DNA of 8,914 nt from Spirochaetia bacterium (lineage in GTDB: Bacteria; Spirochaetota; Spirochaetia; Treponematales; Breznakiellaceae). Location of the stretch: assembly GCA_026002595.1 (NCBI GenBank), contig BOBW01000068.1, forward strand, positions 1 through 8,914, given 5' to 3'. The position numbers and the translations under genes are program-made. Numbering within the stretch: the first letter of the stretch is position 1; every line of letters begins with the position of its first letter. Under the pieces are notes generated by a model that worked only from the letters and a program-made list of their open reading frames with translations, did not search any database and was not told where the DNA came from. Positions 1 to 5,402 of the stretch are shown here, piece after piece.

Positions 1-343
1 TGTCGGGGTAGAGCCGCCTGAGCAGGGCAGCGTTGACGGCATTCATGGTCCGGCCGAATTCGGATGCGCCCAGATCCCGGCTGCGGATAAGATCCAGGGC
101 GCGCACCAGTGACGAGGGGATACCGAATTCAGTAAGACTGCGGATTTCATCGGCCACACCGCCCCCCGAAGGCCGGGGAGCCGCCGGAACCGGGGCATTT
201 TCCGTTGTCAGGGCGCCGGGGACCGGCAGCTGGAGGGGGACTTCCCTTACTTCTTTTTTTGGGCCCCCAAAGCAGAGGATGGCGGTAAAAAAGAAGAATC
301 CCCAGAAACAGAGTAACGGGAATAAACGGGCCGAACGAATCAC
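1..343 (-). CDS. Exported or membrane-anchored protein of unknown function (5' part only, runs off the left edge)
   Basis: Translating the minus strand from the GTG at 343 gives 114 residues with no stop before the window edge. The GTG shares bases with the TGA of the upstream membrane-protein gene (GTGA, 4-nt overlap), a translational-coupling arrangement. A GGGGA about 10 nt upstream could serve as ribosome binding site. Residues 1-6 (VIRSAR) are positively charged and residues 7-24 are strongly hydrophobic (LFPLLCFWGFFFFTAILC), so this is a signal peptide or membrane anchor. Cys24 could be a lipidation site, but Leu at -1 is a poor lipobox, so I do not call it a lipoprotein. A Pro/Ala/Gly-rich linker (about 35-63) follows, then the start of a folded, probably helical domain (GVADEIRSLTEFGIPSSLVR onwards). 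I do not recognise the family. Its role is probably linked to the co-transcribed membrane protein. Confidence 0.75.
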   Translation of the reverse strand, partial: MIRSARLFPLLCFWGFFFFTAILCFGGPKKEVREVPLQLPVPGALTTENAPVPAAPRPSGGGVADEIRSLTEFGIPSSLVRALDLIRSRDLGASEFGRTMNAVNAALLRRLYPD

Positions 344-894
344 CGCTTCGTTTCCCCGGCATTGTACTTTGTACCAAGGGAGAGCAGAACCAGGATGAGT
401 CCCGCAAGAACAACCAGGAGGGGCCACCAGTTCAGGATGAACTGTCTAAAGGAAAAAGCAACCAGGTCCAGGGAAAAAACCATAAGCGCCGAACCGAGGA
501 CCACAAAGGCGATGGCGGGGACCATATAGCTTGAGCGGAAGGCCCCGTTGCGGTGCCAGCCTGAAGGGATGAGGGCAAGCCCGGAAAAAACCGAGAGCAG
601 GGGCCAGGCCTGGGAGAAGGCAACCGGGATGATTTTAAGGGCCGAAAGAAACAGAAAGAACCCTACCAGCAGAAAAAAGGTGGCGAAAAAAAGGTAGAGG
701 GAACGCTTGTTCAGGCTGATGGCAAAGACCGCGCAGAGGGAACCGATGATCACAAAAAAGAAGGATATGAGCACGGAAATCCGGGAGGCGCCCGCAAGGC
801 TGCCCAAAAGAAAAGCAATGCCAAGAAACATGAGAAAAAGTCCGATAATAAAAACAAGCCTTGCGGAACTGCGGCGGGTTAATATGAGGCGCAT
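340..894 (-). CDS. Small polytopic membrane protein with two WPLL-type helices, unknown function
   Basis: This 184-residue protein is almost entirely hydrophobic, with six predicted helices at about 11-33, 39-60, 66-84, 95-111, 123-142 and 153-173. It seems to contain an internal repeat. Helix pairs 3-4 and 5-6 each end in a Trp-Pro-Leu-Leu motif (residues 97-100 and 157-160) followed by a Leu-rich helix, a pattern reminiscent of the LiaI/LiaF-type (DUF5668-like) membrane domains. That resemblance is from motif memory, not a search. The reading frame extends 26 codons upstream to 972. I chose the ATG at 894 because the upstream extension is polar, does not look like a leader, and would run across the start of the divergent gene at 958. 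No clear Shine-Dalgarno precedes 894 (only AAAGG, very close). The gene overlaps its downstream partner by 4 nt. Confidence 0.75.
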   Translation of the reverse strand: MRLILTRRSSARLVFIIGLFLMFLGIAFLLGSLAGASRISVLISFFFVIIGSLCAVFAISLNKRSLYLFFATFFLLVGFFLFLSALKIIPVAFSQAWPLLSVFSGLALIPSGWHRNGAFRSSYMVPAIAFVVLGSALMVFSLDLVAFSFRQFILNWWPLLVVLAGLILVLLSLGTKYNAGETKR

Positions 895-908
895 GCCTTT
901 ACTATACT
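879..908 (+). promoter_or_regulatory. Candidate promoter for the TPR lipoprotein / transglycosylase cluster
   Basis: TTAATA (879-884, 4/6 to TTGACA) and TATACT (903-908, 5/6 to TATAAT) are 18 bp apart on the plus strand. The predicted start near 915 leaves a leader of about 43 nt that contains TAGGA (946-950), 7 nt before the ATG at 958. Its -10 box overlaps the -10 box of the divergent minus-strand promoter (901-906), so the two directions would compete for polymerase if both are real. Confidence 0.35.
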
Positions 909-929
909 GATTTTTGTCGGCCTTGTCAT
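901..929 (-). promoter_or_regulatory. Candidate sigma-70-type promoter for the membrane-protein operon
   Basis: On the minus strand ATGACA (929-924, 5/6 to TTGACA) and TATAGT (906-901, 5/6 to TATAAT) are separated by exactly 17 bp. The expected transcription start (about 893-896) falls on the chosen ATG at 894, so the message would be leaderless or nearly so. This fits the absence of a good ribosome binding site there. It is a motif-based inference. Confidence 0.45.
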
Positions 930-957
930 CATGGGGGACCGATGCTAGGATTTTGAA

Positions 958-2037
958 ATGCGGCGTCTTCATCTTTATGTACTTATTCCGGTTTTGCCGC
1001 TCCTGTTTATGCCAGGCGGCTGCGGAAATATTAAAAAAAGCGCCGCCGGGGCCTCCTCAATCGATCCCTATTATCTGAGGGGACCTAATGAAACAAGGGA
1101 AAACCTTATCGAACTCTTTACCCTGCTGGCTGCGGAAACCGAAAATGGGGAGAACCAGTTCGCCGTGATCCGGGAGATTGCCAATACCTATGCCCGGCAA
1201 AGGGAGTACCCCCGGCTCATCAATTTCCTCAGCATGAGGACAAATGAATTCCCCGACGATCCCTATAAGGCCTACTATCTTTTGATGATCGCCTACGCCT
1301 ATATGCAGGAAAACGCGGAAGACGTGGCAGCCCTTTATTTTGATATCATCATCAAGAACTACCCCGATTTGACGGTCCTGGGGGAATCCATCCACCTGGC
1401 CTGCCTGAATCAGCTTATAGGATTGACGGACAACAGCGAGCAGCTGGTGTGGTATTACAATGAGTTGATCTCCCGCTTTCCCGACAGGATAGACCTGGGT
1501 TCCGCCTATTTCATGCTGGCCCAGGCCTATGAGCGGATCGGGGACTGGAACGGGGCCATCCAGGCCTATACCCAATACCTGCCCTATCAGGGAACCATCA
1601 TCCAGGGCTTTCCCAAGGCTGATAACTACGCCAAGCAGCTGGTGGATTTTCACAATTCCCCCCGGAACTGGACCTTTGAGAACCTCAATGTCCTGGTGGA
1701 CGCCATCAAGGCGGCCCTGGACGGGGGCAGCAGTACCAGGCTCCGGCAGTACCAGGCCAAGGTAAACTTCTTTGCCCGGTCCTGGGAACAGGAAGAAACC
1801 GACGATTCGGGTATGGCGGAATTCAGCCTTACGGACTTTATGCGGGGCAACCGTATCTCCTATGCAGCAGAGCTCGCCGCCGGCTCCAATGCCAACGAGG
1901 CTTATTTACGCACCTGGGGCTGGTCCCAGTACATTTCCACCTGGTATTTCTACTTCAAAAAAGTCAACTTCCCCTCGGACCCGGAGATCCACGGCCGCTG
2001 GGAATGGGCGGGAGTCTATTATGGAGAAAAATTTTAA
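958..2037 (+). CDS. TPR-like lipoprotein, probable envelope assembly or scaffold role
   Basis: The 359-residue product begins with a charged n-region (MRRLH), a hydrophobic stretch and a lipobox ending in Gly-Gly-Cys22, so it is predicted to be lipidated at Cys22 and anchored to a membrane. Residues about 65-215 form several helical hairpins of TPR type: the segments around YPRLINFLSMRTNEFPDDPY (84-103), MIAYAYMQENAEDVAALYF (110-128), LVWYYNELISRFPDRIDL (163-180) and AYFMLAQAYERIGDWNGAIQ (183-202). The alternation of Tyr/Ala helices with FPD turns resembles BamD/YbgF-like TPR lipoproteins, but I cannot assign it to that family. The C-terminal third (about 222-359) is not TPR-like, is rich in Trp and Tyr near its end, and is unrecognised. 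The start is supported by TAGGA 7 nt upstream. It precedes a lytic transglycosylase by only 23 bp, suggesting a shared envelope function. Confidence 0.8.
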   Translation: MRRLHLYVLIPVLPLLFMPGGCGNIKKSAAGASSIDPYYLRGPNETRENLIELFTLLAAETENGENQFAVIREIANTYARQREYPRLINFLSMRTNEFPDDPYKAYYLLMIAYAYMQENAEDVAALYFDIIIKNYPDLTVLGESIHLACLNQLIGLTDNSEQLVWYYNELISRFPDRIDLGSAYFMLAQAYERIGDWNGAIQAYTQYLPYQGTIIQGFPKADNYAKQLVDFHNSPRNWTFENLNVLVDAIKAALDGGSSTRLRQYQAKVNFFARSWEQEETDDSGMAEFSLTDFMRGNRISYAAELAAGSNANEAYLRTWGWSQYISTWYFYFKKVNFPSDPEIHGRWEWAGVYYGEKF

Positions 2038-2049
2038 CGATGAGAATAT

Positions 2050-2053
2050 GGAG
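2050..2053 (+). promoter_or_regulatory. Ribosome binding site that fixes the transglycosylase start at 2061
   Basis: GGAG lies 7 nt before the ATG at 2061. The in-frame ATG at 2040 has its nearest GGAG 13 nt away (2023-2026), and the one at 2004 would start inside the upstream gene. The start codon and this site lie just 5' of the large hairpin that begins at 2070, so a ribosome initiating here would sit against the foot of the stem. Confidence 0.55.
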
Positions 2054-2060
2054 AATAAAA

Positions 2061-3506
2061 ATGAAGATTAACCACAGAGAACACAGAGGATGCACAGAGG
2101 GCACAGAGAGGAAAGGAAAATATAATTCCTTTGCCTTTCCTCTGTGGTTTTCCCTCTGTGTCCTCTGTGGTTTTTCTTTTCTTACGGCTGCCGTACATGC
2201 CCAGACGGACATCTCCCGGCCCCTGCGGCAGGTGCAGTTCCGCCTGACGGATCATCCCGCGTCCCGCAACATGCTCCCCTCCCCTTCTGTAGCCGATCTT
2301 TCCCTAAGCCTTCGTTCCTTTACTGAGAATTCACTGCTCAGCCCGGAGGCCCTGGAGCAAGCCCTGACCCAGCAGTACATCAAACAGTATTCGAGTCCGG
2401 GGGGAATTGCCTGGCTTAATGCGGTGATACGCCGGGGAAGTCCCTATATCCCCTTTATCCGAAGGGAAATTGAAGAACGGGGGCTGCCGGCGGAACTGCT
2501 GTATCTGCCGGTGATCGAATCGGGATATCTTTCCACGGCGGTGAGCAAGTCAGGGGCCATGGGGCTCTGGCAGTTTATGAAGAACAGCATCGGCGGCTAT
2601 GACATAAAGATAAGCGACTGGGCGGATGAACGGCGGGATTTCTGGAAGGCCACCCAGGGGGCTCTGCGGAAACTGGAAGATAACTACAAGACCCTTGGAG
2701 ACTGGCCCCTGGCCCTGGCGGCCTATAACGCCGGCCTGGGCGGGGTCAGCCGGACCATCAAACAGACCGGACTCAATGACTTTTGGGCCCTTTCGGAAAA
2801 AAAGGCCCTTAAGGCCGAAACCATCCACTATGTGCCCAAGCTTTTGGCGGTGGCCCATATCATGAGCCGCCCCCGGCAGTACGGGGTGGACATCTGGCAG
2901 GAAGAGGCCCCGGAATGGGCCCGGATTCCCCTGGGCAGGGCGGTGGACCTGAGCATTCTGGCGGCGGAGACGGGGATCGACATCAACATCCTGAAAAGCG
3001 GAAACGCGGAGCTGAACTACAACGTCACGCCGCCCGATGCCTCATGGCTTCTCAAAATCCCCGCGGAAAACGCCCCCGCAGTGGCGGCGGTCATGGAGCG
3101 GAAGGACCTCAATCTCATCAAAAACTACATTTACACCATAAGCTACGGGGACACCCTTTCCGCCCTGGCCCTGCATTACGGGATTTCGGTGGACCTTATC
3201 CAAAATGCCAATCCGGGGCTCAAGAGCAAGTATCTCCAAATCGGGAACCGTATCCTGATCCCCGCACTCAAGGATGTGGGCCCCTATCAGGCCGGACAGA
3301 GCGCCGCGATCAATGTTTCCGCTTCCGCCGGGGGCGGGTCTTTTGAGGGAACCCATCTGGTAAAGAAGGGGGAAACCCTCTGGTCCATCGCACTGGCCCA
3401 CGATATTGCCCCCGATGCCCTGGCGCAGGCAAATAACATGGCCCTGAACGACACCCTCAGCGTGGGAAGAAACCTGAAAGTGCCGATAATAGTAAATAAT
3501 GAGTGA
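2061..3506 (+). CDS. mltD: MltD-type membrane-bound/periplasmic lytic murein transglycosylase with two LysM domains
   Basis: This enzyme cleaves the MurNAc-GlcNAc glycosidic bond of peptidoglycan with formation of 1,6-anhydroMurNAc. It acts in the periplasm in wall remodelling. From the ATG at 2061 it has 481 residues. A long basic n-region (1-20), a hydrophobic core (about 23-43) and a cleavage motif AVHA-Q (after residue 47) form a signal peptide. The Slt domain (about 115-265) shows the expected landmarks: VIESGY with catalytic Glu153, SGAMGLWQFM (164-173) and LAAYNAG (219-225). Two LysM peptidoglycan-binding repeats follow at about 356-402 (YTISYGDTLSALALHYGI) and 431-476 (HLVKKGETLWSIALAHDI). 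Length and order match the MltD family, although no lipobox is seen. The oddity is that the signal peptide is encoded by a repetitive inverted-repeat element (2070-2172). The gene sits 23 bp after the TPR lipoprotein and overlaps the next gene by 8 nt. Confidence 0.93.
   Translation: MKINHREHRGCTEGTERKGKYNSFAFPLWFSLCVLCGFSFLTAAVHAQTDISRPLRQVQFRLTDHPASRNMLPSPSVADLSLSLRSFTENSLLSPEALEQALTQQYIKQYSSPGGIAWLNAVIRRGSPYIPFIRREIEERGLPAELLYLPVIESGYLSTAVSKSGAMGLWQFMKNSIGGYDIKISDWADERRDFWKATQGALRKLEDNYKTLGDWPLALAAYNAGLGGVSRTIKQTGLNDFWALSEKKALKAETIHYVPKLLAVAHIMSRPRQYGVDIWQEEAPEWARIPLGRAVDLSILAAETGIDINILKSGNAELNYNVTPPDASWLLKIPAENAPAVAAVMERKDLNLIKNYIYTISYGDTLSALALHYGISVDLIQNANPGLKSKYLQIGNRILIPALKDVGPYQAGQSAAINVSASAGGGSFEGTHLVKKGETLWSIALAHDIAPDALAQANNMALNDTLSVGRNLKVPIIVNNE
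2070..2172. repeat. Inverted-repeat element of CACAGAG / CTCTGTG units, forming a large hairpin inside the mltD 5' coding region
   Basis: The left arm carries four CACAGAG units (starting at 2073, 2082, 2093 and 2102) and the right arm three CTCTGTG units (2140, 2154 and 2163). The outer 19 bp, AACCACAGAGAACACAGAG (2070-2088), pairs with 2154-2172 at 18 of 19 positions. An inner stem pairs 2102-2116 with 2134-2146 apart from a 2-nt bulge, leaving a loop of 17 nt. A T-rich run (2171-2180) follows. From memory, short dispersed hairpins of this ACAGAG type occur in many bacterial genomes and are usually intergenic. Here the whole element is read through in the mltD frame without a stop and supplies the n-region (left arm) and hydrophobic core (right arm) of the signal peptide. 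Confidence 0.85.
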
Positions 3507-4422
3507 GAAATTTTTATTGAAAAAAAGTATCCATGTCCTTTGTGTCCTTTGCGGTTATTTCTTTCTGTCAGCCGGGGCGGTACACGGACAGAGGAAGATC
3601 GATATTTCGGGAACCATTGAATGGGACAGGATGGAGATCAACGCGGCGGTTTCCCTGGATCTGGCTTCGGCGAATATCAGGCTTCCCACGGGGAGGATAC
3701 AGGGGGAAGAACTGATCGGCGCCGAGTACATCACCCTGATACGGCCCTGGATACTGTCCCTGCCGGTAGATTCATCCCTCACGATTCATGACTATATTGA
3801 CGCGGGCAATTTTTCCCTGCTCCGGGCCGAAGGGCTTGCCCTGTCCGCCAAAGCGGTGCCCCCCAGCCTTTCCGGGGATTTTACGAAACTTAAGTCCAGT
3901 TATACCATCAGCCTTGCGGGGATCAGCGCGGAATTTATCCGCCATTCAAGGCCCGCGGAGGCACGGCGCATCCTGGCCCCGGCACCCCAAACCGCCTATA
4001 CGGGGATCATCATCATCGCCGCGGAAGAGCTGCCCCTCCACGGGACGAAAAGCAGCGCCCTCACCCTCCCCTGCCTCTTCCCCAAAATTTGGGACACCAA
4101 CATGAACCTTGTTTACGAACGCAATACGGTGAATACCGCCTCCAATACCGAGCAAAACCCCCGCTCCATAGTCCGTTATACCGCCGCGGAAAACATCTTC
4201 CGCCCCACCCCTTCGGGGCTGTCCCCGGAAGTACAGGCCCTGGTGGGGGACAAGCCCCTGCGGATCATGGCCCGGGGGGTCTTCGGAAAACGCCCCACGG
4301 ACCCCATCATCGACCCGGCAGACGCCCTGGCCATTATTTCATCCGAAGAAAACCGCCGACTCCTCCGGGAGGGCCGGGTGGTGATCGTGCTCAACGATGA
4401 AGTACTGAAAGACGAATTTTAA
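3499..4422 (+). CDS. Exported protein of unknown function, coupled to the transglycosylase gene
   Basis: The 307-residue product has a clear signal peptide: basic n-region (MSEKFLLKK), hydrophobic core (about 11-27) and a likely cleavage after AVHG (30/31). The mature part looks beta-rich with short hydrophobic strands (YITLIRPWILSLPV at 77-90, GIIIIAAEELPL at 169-180). It has a charged C-terminal region about 256-307 containing GVFGKRPTDPIID (260-272) and ENRRLLREGRVVIVLND (284-300). I recognise no enzymatic motif, and it is probably a lineage-restricted treponemal exported protein. The ATG lies 8 nt before the end of mltD, with no convincing ribosome binding site, so translation is probably coupled to mltD. 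The signal-peptide core (LCVLCGYFFLSAGAVHGQ) closely mirrors that of mltD and is encoded by a half-copy of the same repeat. It ends 7 bp from the convergent PTS gene. Confidence 0.85.
   Translation: MSEKFLLKKSIHVLCVLCGYFFLSAGAVHGQRKIDISGTIEWDRMEINAAVSLDLASANIRLPTGRIQGEELIGAEYITLIRPWILSLPVDSSLTIHDYIDAGNFSLLRAEGLALSAKAVPPSLSGDFTKLKSSYTISLAGISAEFIRHSRPAEARRILAPAPQTAYTGIIIIAAEELPLHGTKSSALTLPCLFPKIWDTNMNLVYERNTVNTASNTEQNPRSIVRYTAAENIFRPTPSGLSPEVQALVGDKPLRIMARGVFGKRPTDPIIDPADALAIISSEENRRLLREGRVVIVLNDEVLKDEF
3538..3556 (+). repeat. Half-copy of the mltD inverted-repeat element (right arm only)
   Basis: CTTTGTGTCCTTTGCGGTT matches 2154-2172 at 16 of 19 positions, in the same reading frame, at the same place within a signal peptide. 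The three differences (CTC/CTT, CTC/CTT, TGT/TGC) are all synonymous, so both copies encode LCVLCG. No complementary left arm is visible in the preceding 60 bases, so no hairpin forms. Weaker similarity continues downstream through the codons for AVH-x-Q and the following DIS. Confidence 0.65.
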
Positions 4423-4429
4423 TAATTCG

Positions 4430-4879
4430 CTAATTGAACCGGGACAGAGTATCGTACACTTCCTGCGGGCTTTTGGCAGCCTGTATATCGGCAAGGGCTC
4501 CTGAATTGATCAATGACAGGACCCTGCTTAAAACCCACAAATGTTTTTCACGGGACGCTTCACCCATGATGATCAAAAAAATGAAATGAACCGGTTTTTG
4601 ATCCGGCGCATCATAATCGATACCGGCCTTTGAAATACCAACGGCGCCGACCACATCATCGGCCCCCTTGTAATAACCATGGGGCACCGCAGCGCCGGAT
4701 GCCACAGAGGTGTTCATTTTGTTTTCACGTTCCTCTATGACCGCAAGCATTTCATCCCGGTCAAAATCAGGGTGAAGTTCGGCCATTGCATCAATAAGTT
4801 CCGCAAAAACTTCCTCTTTGGTACTGCCTTCAAGGTCGAGCCGGATCAACTGTTTATCAAAAACATCATTTAAGATCAT
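4430..4879 (-). CDS. PTS EIIA type-2 (fructose/nitrogen-type, PtsN-like) phosphocarrier protein
   Basis: The 149-residue length and motifs match the fructose/mannitol/PtsN IIA domain, a cytoplasmic protein phosphorylated by HPr. The active-site histidine is His67 in GAAVPHGYYKG (63-72), preceded by the typical ERENKMNTSVASG (50-62). The second conserved region is PVHFIFLIIMG (96-106, His98) and the third EKHLWVLSRVLSLI (111-124). A strong GAGAGGAG sits 9 nt before the ATG. No sugar permease (IIB/IIC) is adjacent. Treponemes are known to keep PtsI/HPr/PtsN-type proteins without complete sugar permeases, and there the pathway is thought to be regulatory. A regulatory role is therefore the likeliest, but the partner is not visible here. 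It lies 68 bp downstream of a small membrane protein on the same strand. Confidence 0.9.
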   Translation of the reverse strand: MILNDVFDKQLIRLDLEGSTKEEVFAELIDAMAELHPDFDRDEMLAVIEERENKMNTSVASGAAVPHGYYKGADDVVGAVGISKAGIDYDAPDQKPVHFIFLIIMGEASREKHLWVLSRVLSLINSGALADIQAAKSPQEVYDTLSRFN

Positions 4880-4947
4880 ATCTGCACACTCCTCTCTGAC
4901 TTAAGTTTTTTACTCTGGGAAAATTAAAATGTGAGGGAAAACAGATC

Positions 4948-5322
4948 TCAGATTCGGAGTTTCAAAAGAAGGGCGTTCTTCATGGTAAGATAATTTACCT
5001 TTTCACTTTTCTTTAATGAAGATTGGATAAGAACGAAACCGGCATATTGGAGGCCGATCAACATCAGGATACGCAGGGAACCGGTACGCAAAGGAGAAAA
5101 TGAATAAGCCCTGGCCCGGCTCATTATGGTTTCCCCTTCAGCCAGGCAGTCGATGGTAATATCTATTGAAGTAAAAAAATTCTCTGAAAAAGGATCATCA
5201 TCCCGGGAATCAACGGAACGGAGGGGCTCCGCCGCGGCAAAGGTAAACAAGCCCATGATGGCAACGGTAAGACAGGCTGCCAAAATGAGACAGGGCCATT
5301 TCCTTTCCAAAAACAAAGCCAT
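4948..5322 (-). CDS. Small two-helix membrane or exported protein, unknown function
   Basis: The 124-residue product has an N-terminal hydrophobic segment (about 9-31) ending in FTFAAA-E, which could be a signal peptide or an anchor. An acidic loop follows (RSVDSRDDDPFSENFF, 35-50). A second hydrophobic helix at about 81-100 precedes a short basic tail ending KLRI. No family is recognised. The start at 5322 lacks a Shine-Dalgarno and no alternative is better. The reading frame is supported by its membrane-protein-like composition and by the absence of a competing gene on the other strand. It is divergent from the ABC importer operon and could be co-transcribed with the PTS IIA gene, though the 68-bp gap leaves room for a separate promoter. 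It may be a lineage-specific gene. Confidence 0.6.
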   Translation of the reverse strand: MALFLERKWPCLILAACLTVAIMGLFTFAAAEPLRSVDSRDDDPFSENFFTSIDITIDCLAEGETIMSRARAYSFSPLRTGSLRILMLIGLQYAGFVLIQSSLKKSEKVNYLTMKNALLLKLRI

Positions 5323-5345
5323 GGGATCAGTGTATCATAACCGGA

Positions 5346-5359
5346 AATTGTGTGCAATT
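5346..5359. promoter_or_regulatory. 14-bp palindrome, candidate operator between divergent genes
   Basis: AATTG-TGTG-CAATT is a perfect 5-bp inverted repeat around a 4-bp centre. It lies in the 80-bp region between the small membrane protein (start 5322) and the ABC importer (start 5403), 7 bp upstream of the TTGACA box. Position and symmetry suit a dimeric repressor or activator. The regulator is unknown, and so short a palindrome can occur by chance. Confidence 0.3.
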
Positions 5360-5366
5360 CGACTGA

Positions 5367-5396
5367 TTGACACCCGCCCTCACGGGGAGATAAAAT
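5367..5396 (+). promoter_or_regulatory. Candidate sigma-70-type promoter of the ABC importer operon
   Basis: A perfect TTGACA (5367-5372) is followed after 18 bp by TAAAAT (5391-5396, 5/6 to TATAAT). The predicted start would be about 5403, on the ATG itself. GGGGAG (5384-5389) lies in the spacer, 13 nt from the ATG, and would be excluded from such a message. Either the transcript is leaderless, or a different promoter supplies a leader and the GGGGAG is a distant ribosome binding site. Confidence 0.45.
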
Positions 5397-5402
5397 AAAT
5401 CC

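Noticed and set aside
33..398. Plus-strand open frame of 121 codons
   Set aside because: Its product is Arg/Pro/Ser-rich with no domain. The minus strand carries a better gene here with an overlapping GTG start and a hydrophobic N-terminal segment.
1057..1653. 198-codon minus-strand open frame antisense to the TPR lipoprotein
   Set aside because: The frame mirrors the codon pattern of the plus-strand gene and has no recognisable domain or membrane signature. The plus-strand frame has a lipobox, a ribosome binding site and TPR motifs.
2004..2060. Upstream in-frame ATGs at 2004 and 2040 as the transglycosylase start
   Set aside because: 2004 lies inside the preceding gene, and 2040 has its ribosome binding site 13 nt away. 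The ATG at 2061 has GGAG at 7 nt and still contains the full signal peptide.
2070..2172. Possible CRISPR-like or simple tandem-repeat array of CACAGAG units
   Set aside because: Units are 7 bp at irregular 9-14 bp spacing and the two arms are in opposite orientation. There are no unique spacers and no cas genes, so an inverted-repeat hairpin element fits better.
4413..4429. Short inverted repeat (CGAATT/AATTCG, 5-nt loop) as a bidirectional terminator between convergent genes
   Set aside because: It has only 6 mostly A-T pairs and no T-run on either side, so it is too weak to call a terminator. No other terminator was seen in the 7-bp gap.
5323..5345. TATGAT (minus, 5339-5334) as a promoter for the small membrane protein
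   Set aside because: No acceptable -35 box lies 16-18 bp upstream and there is no extended -10, so the support is too thin.
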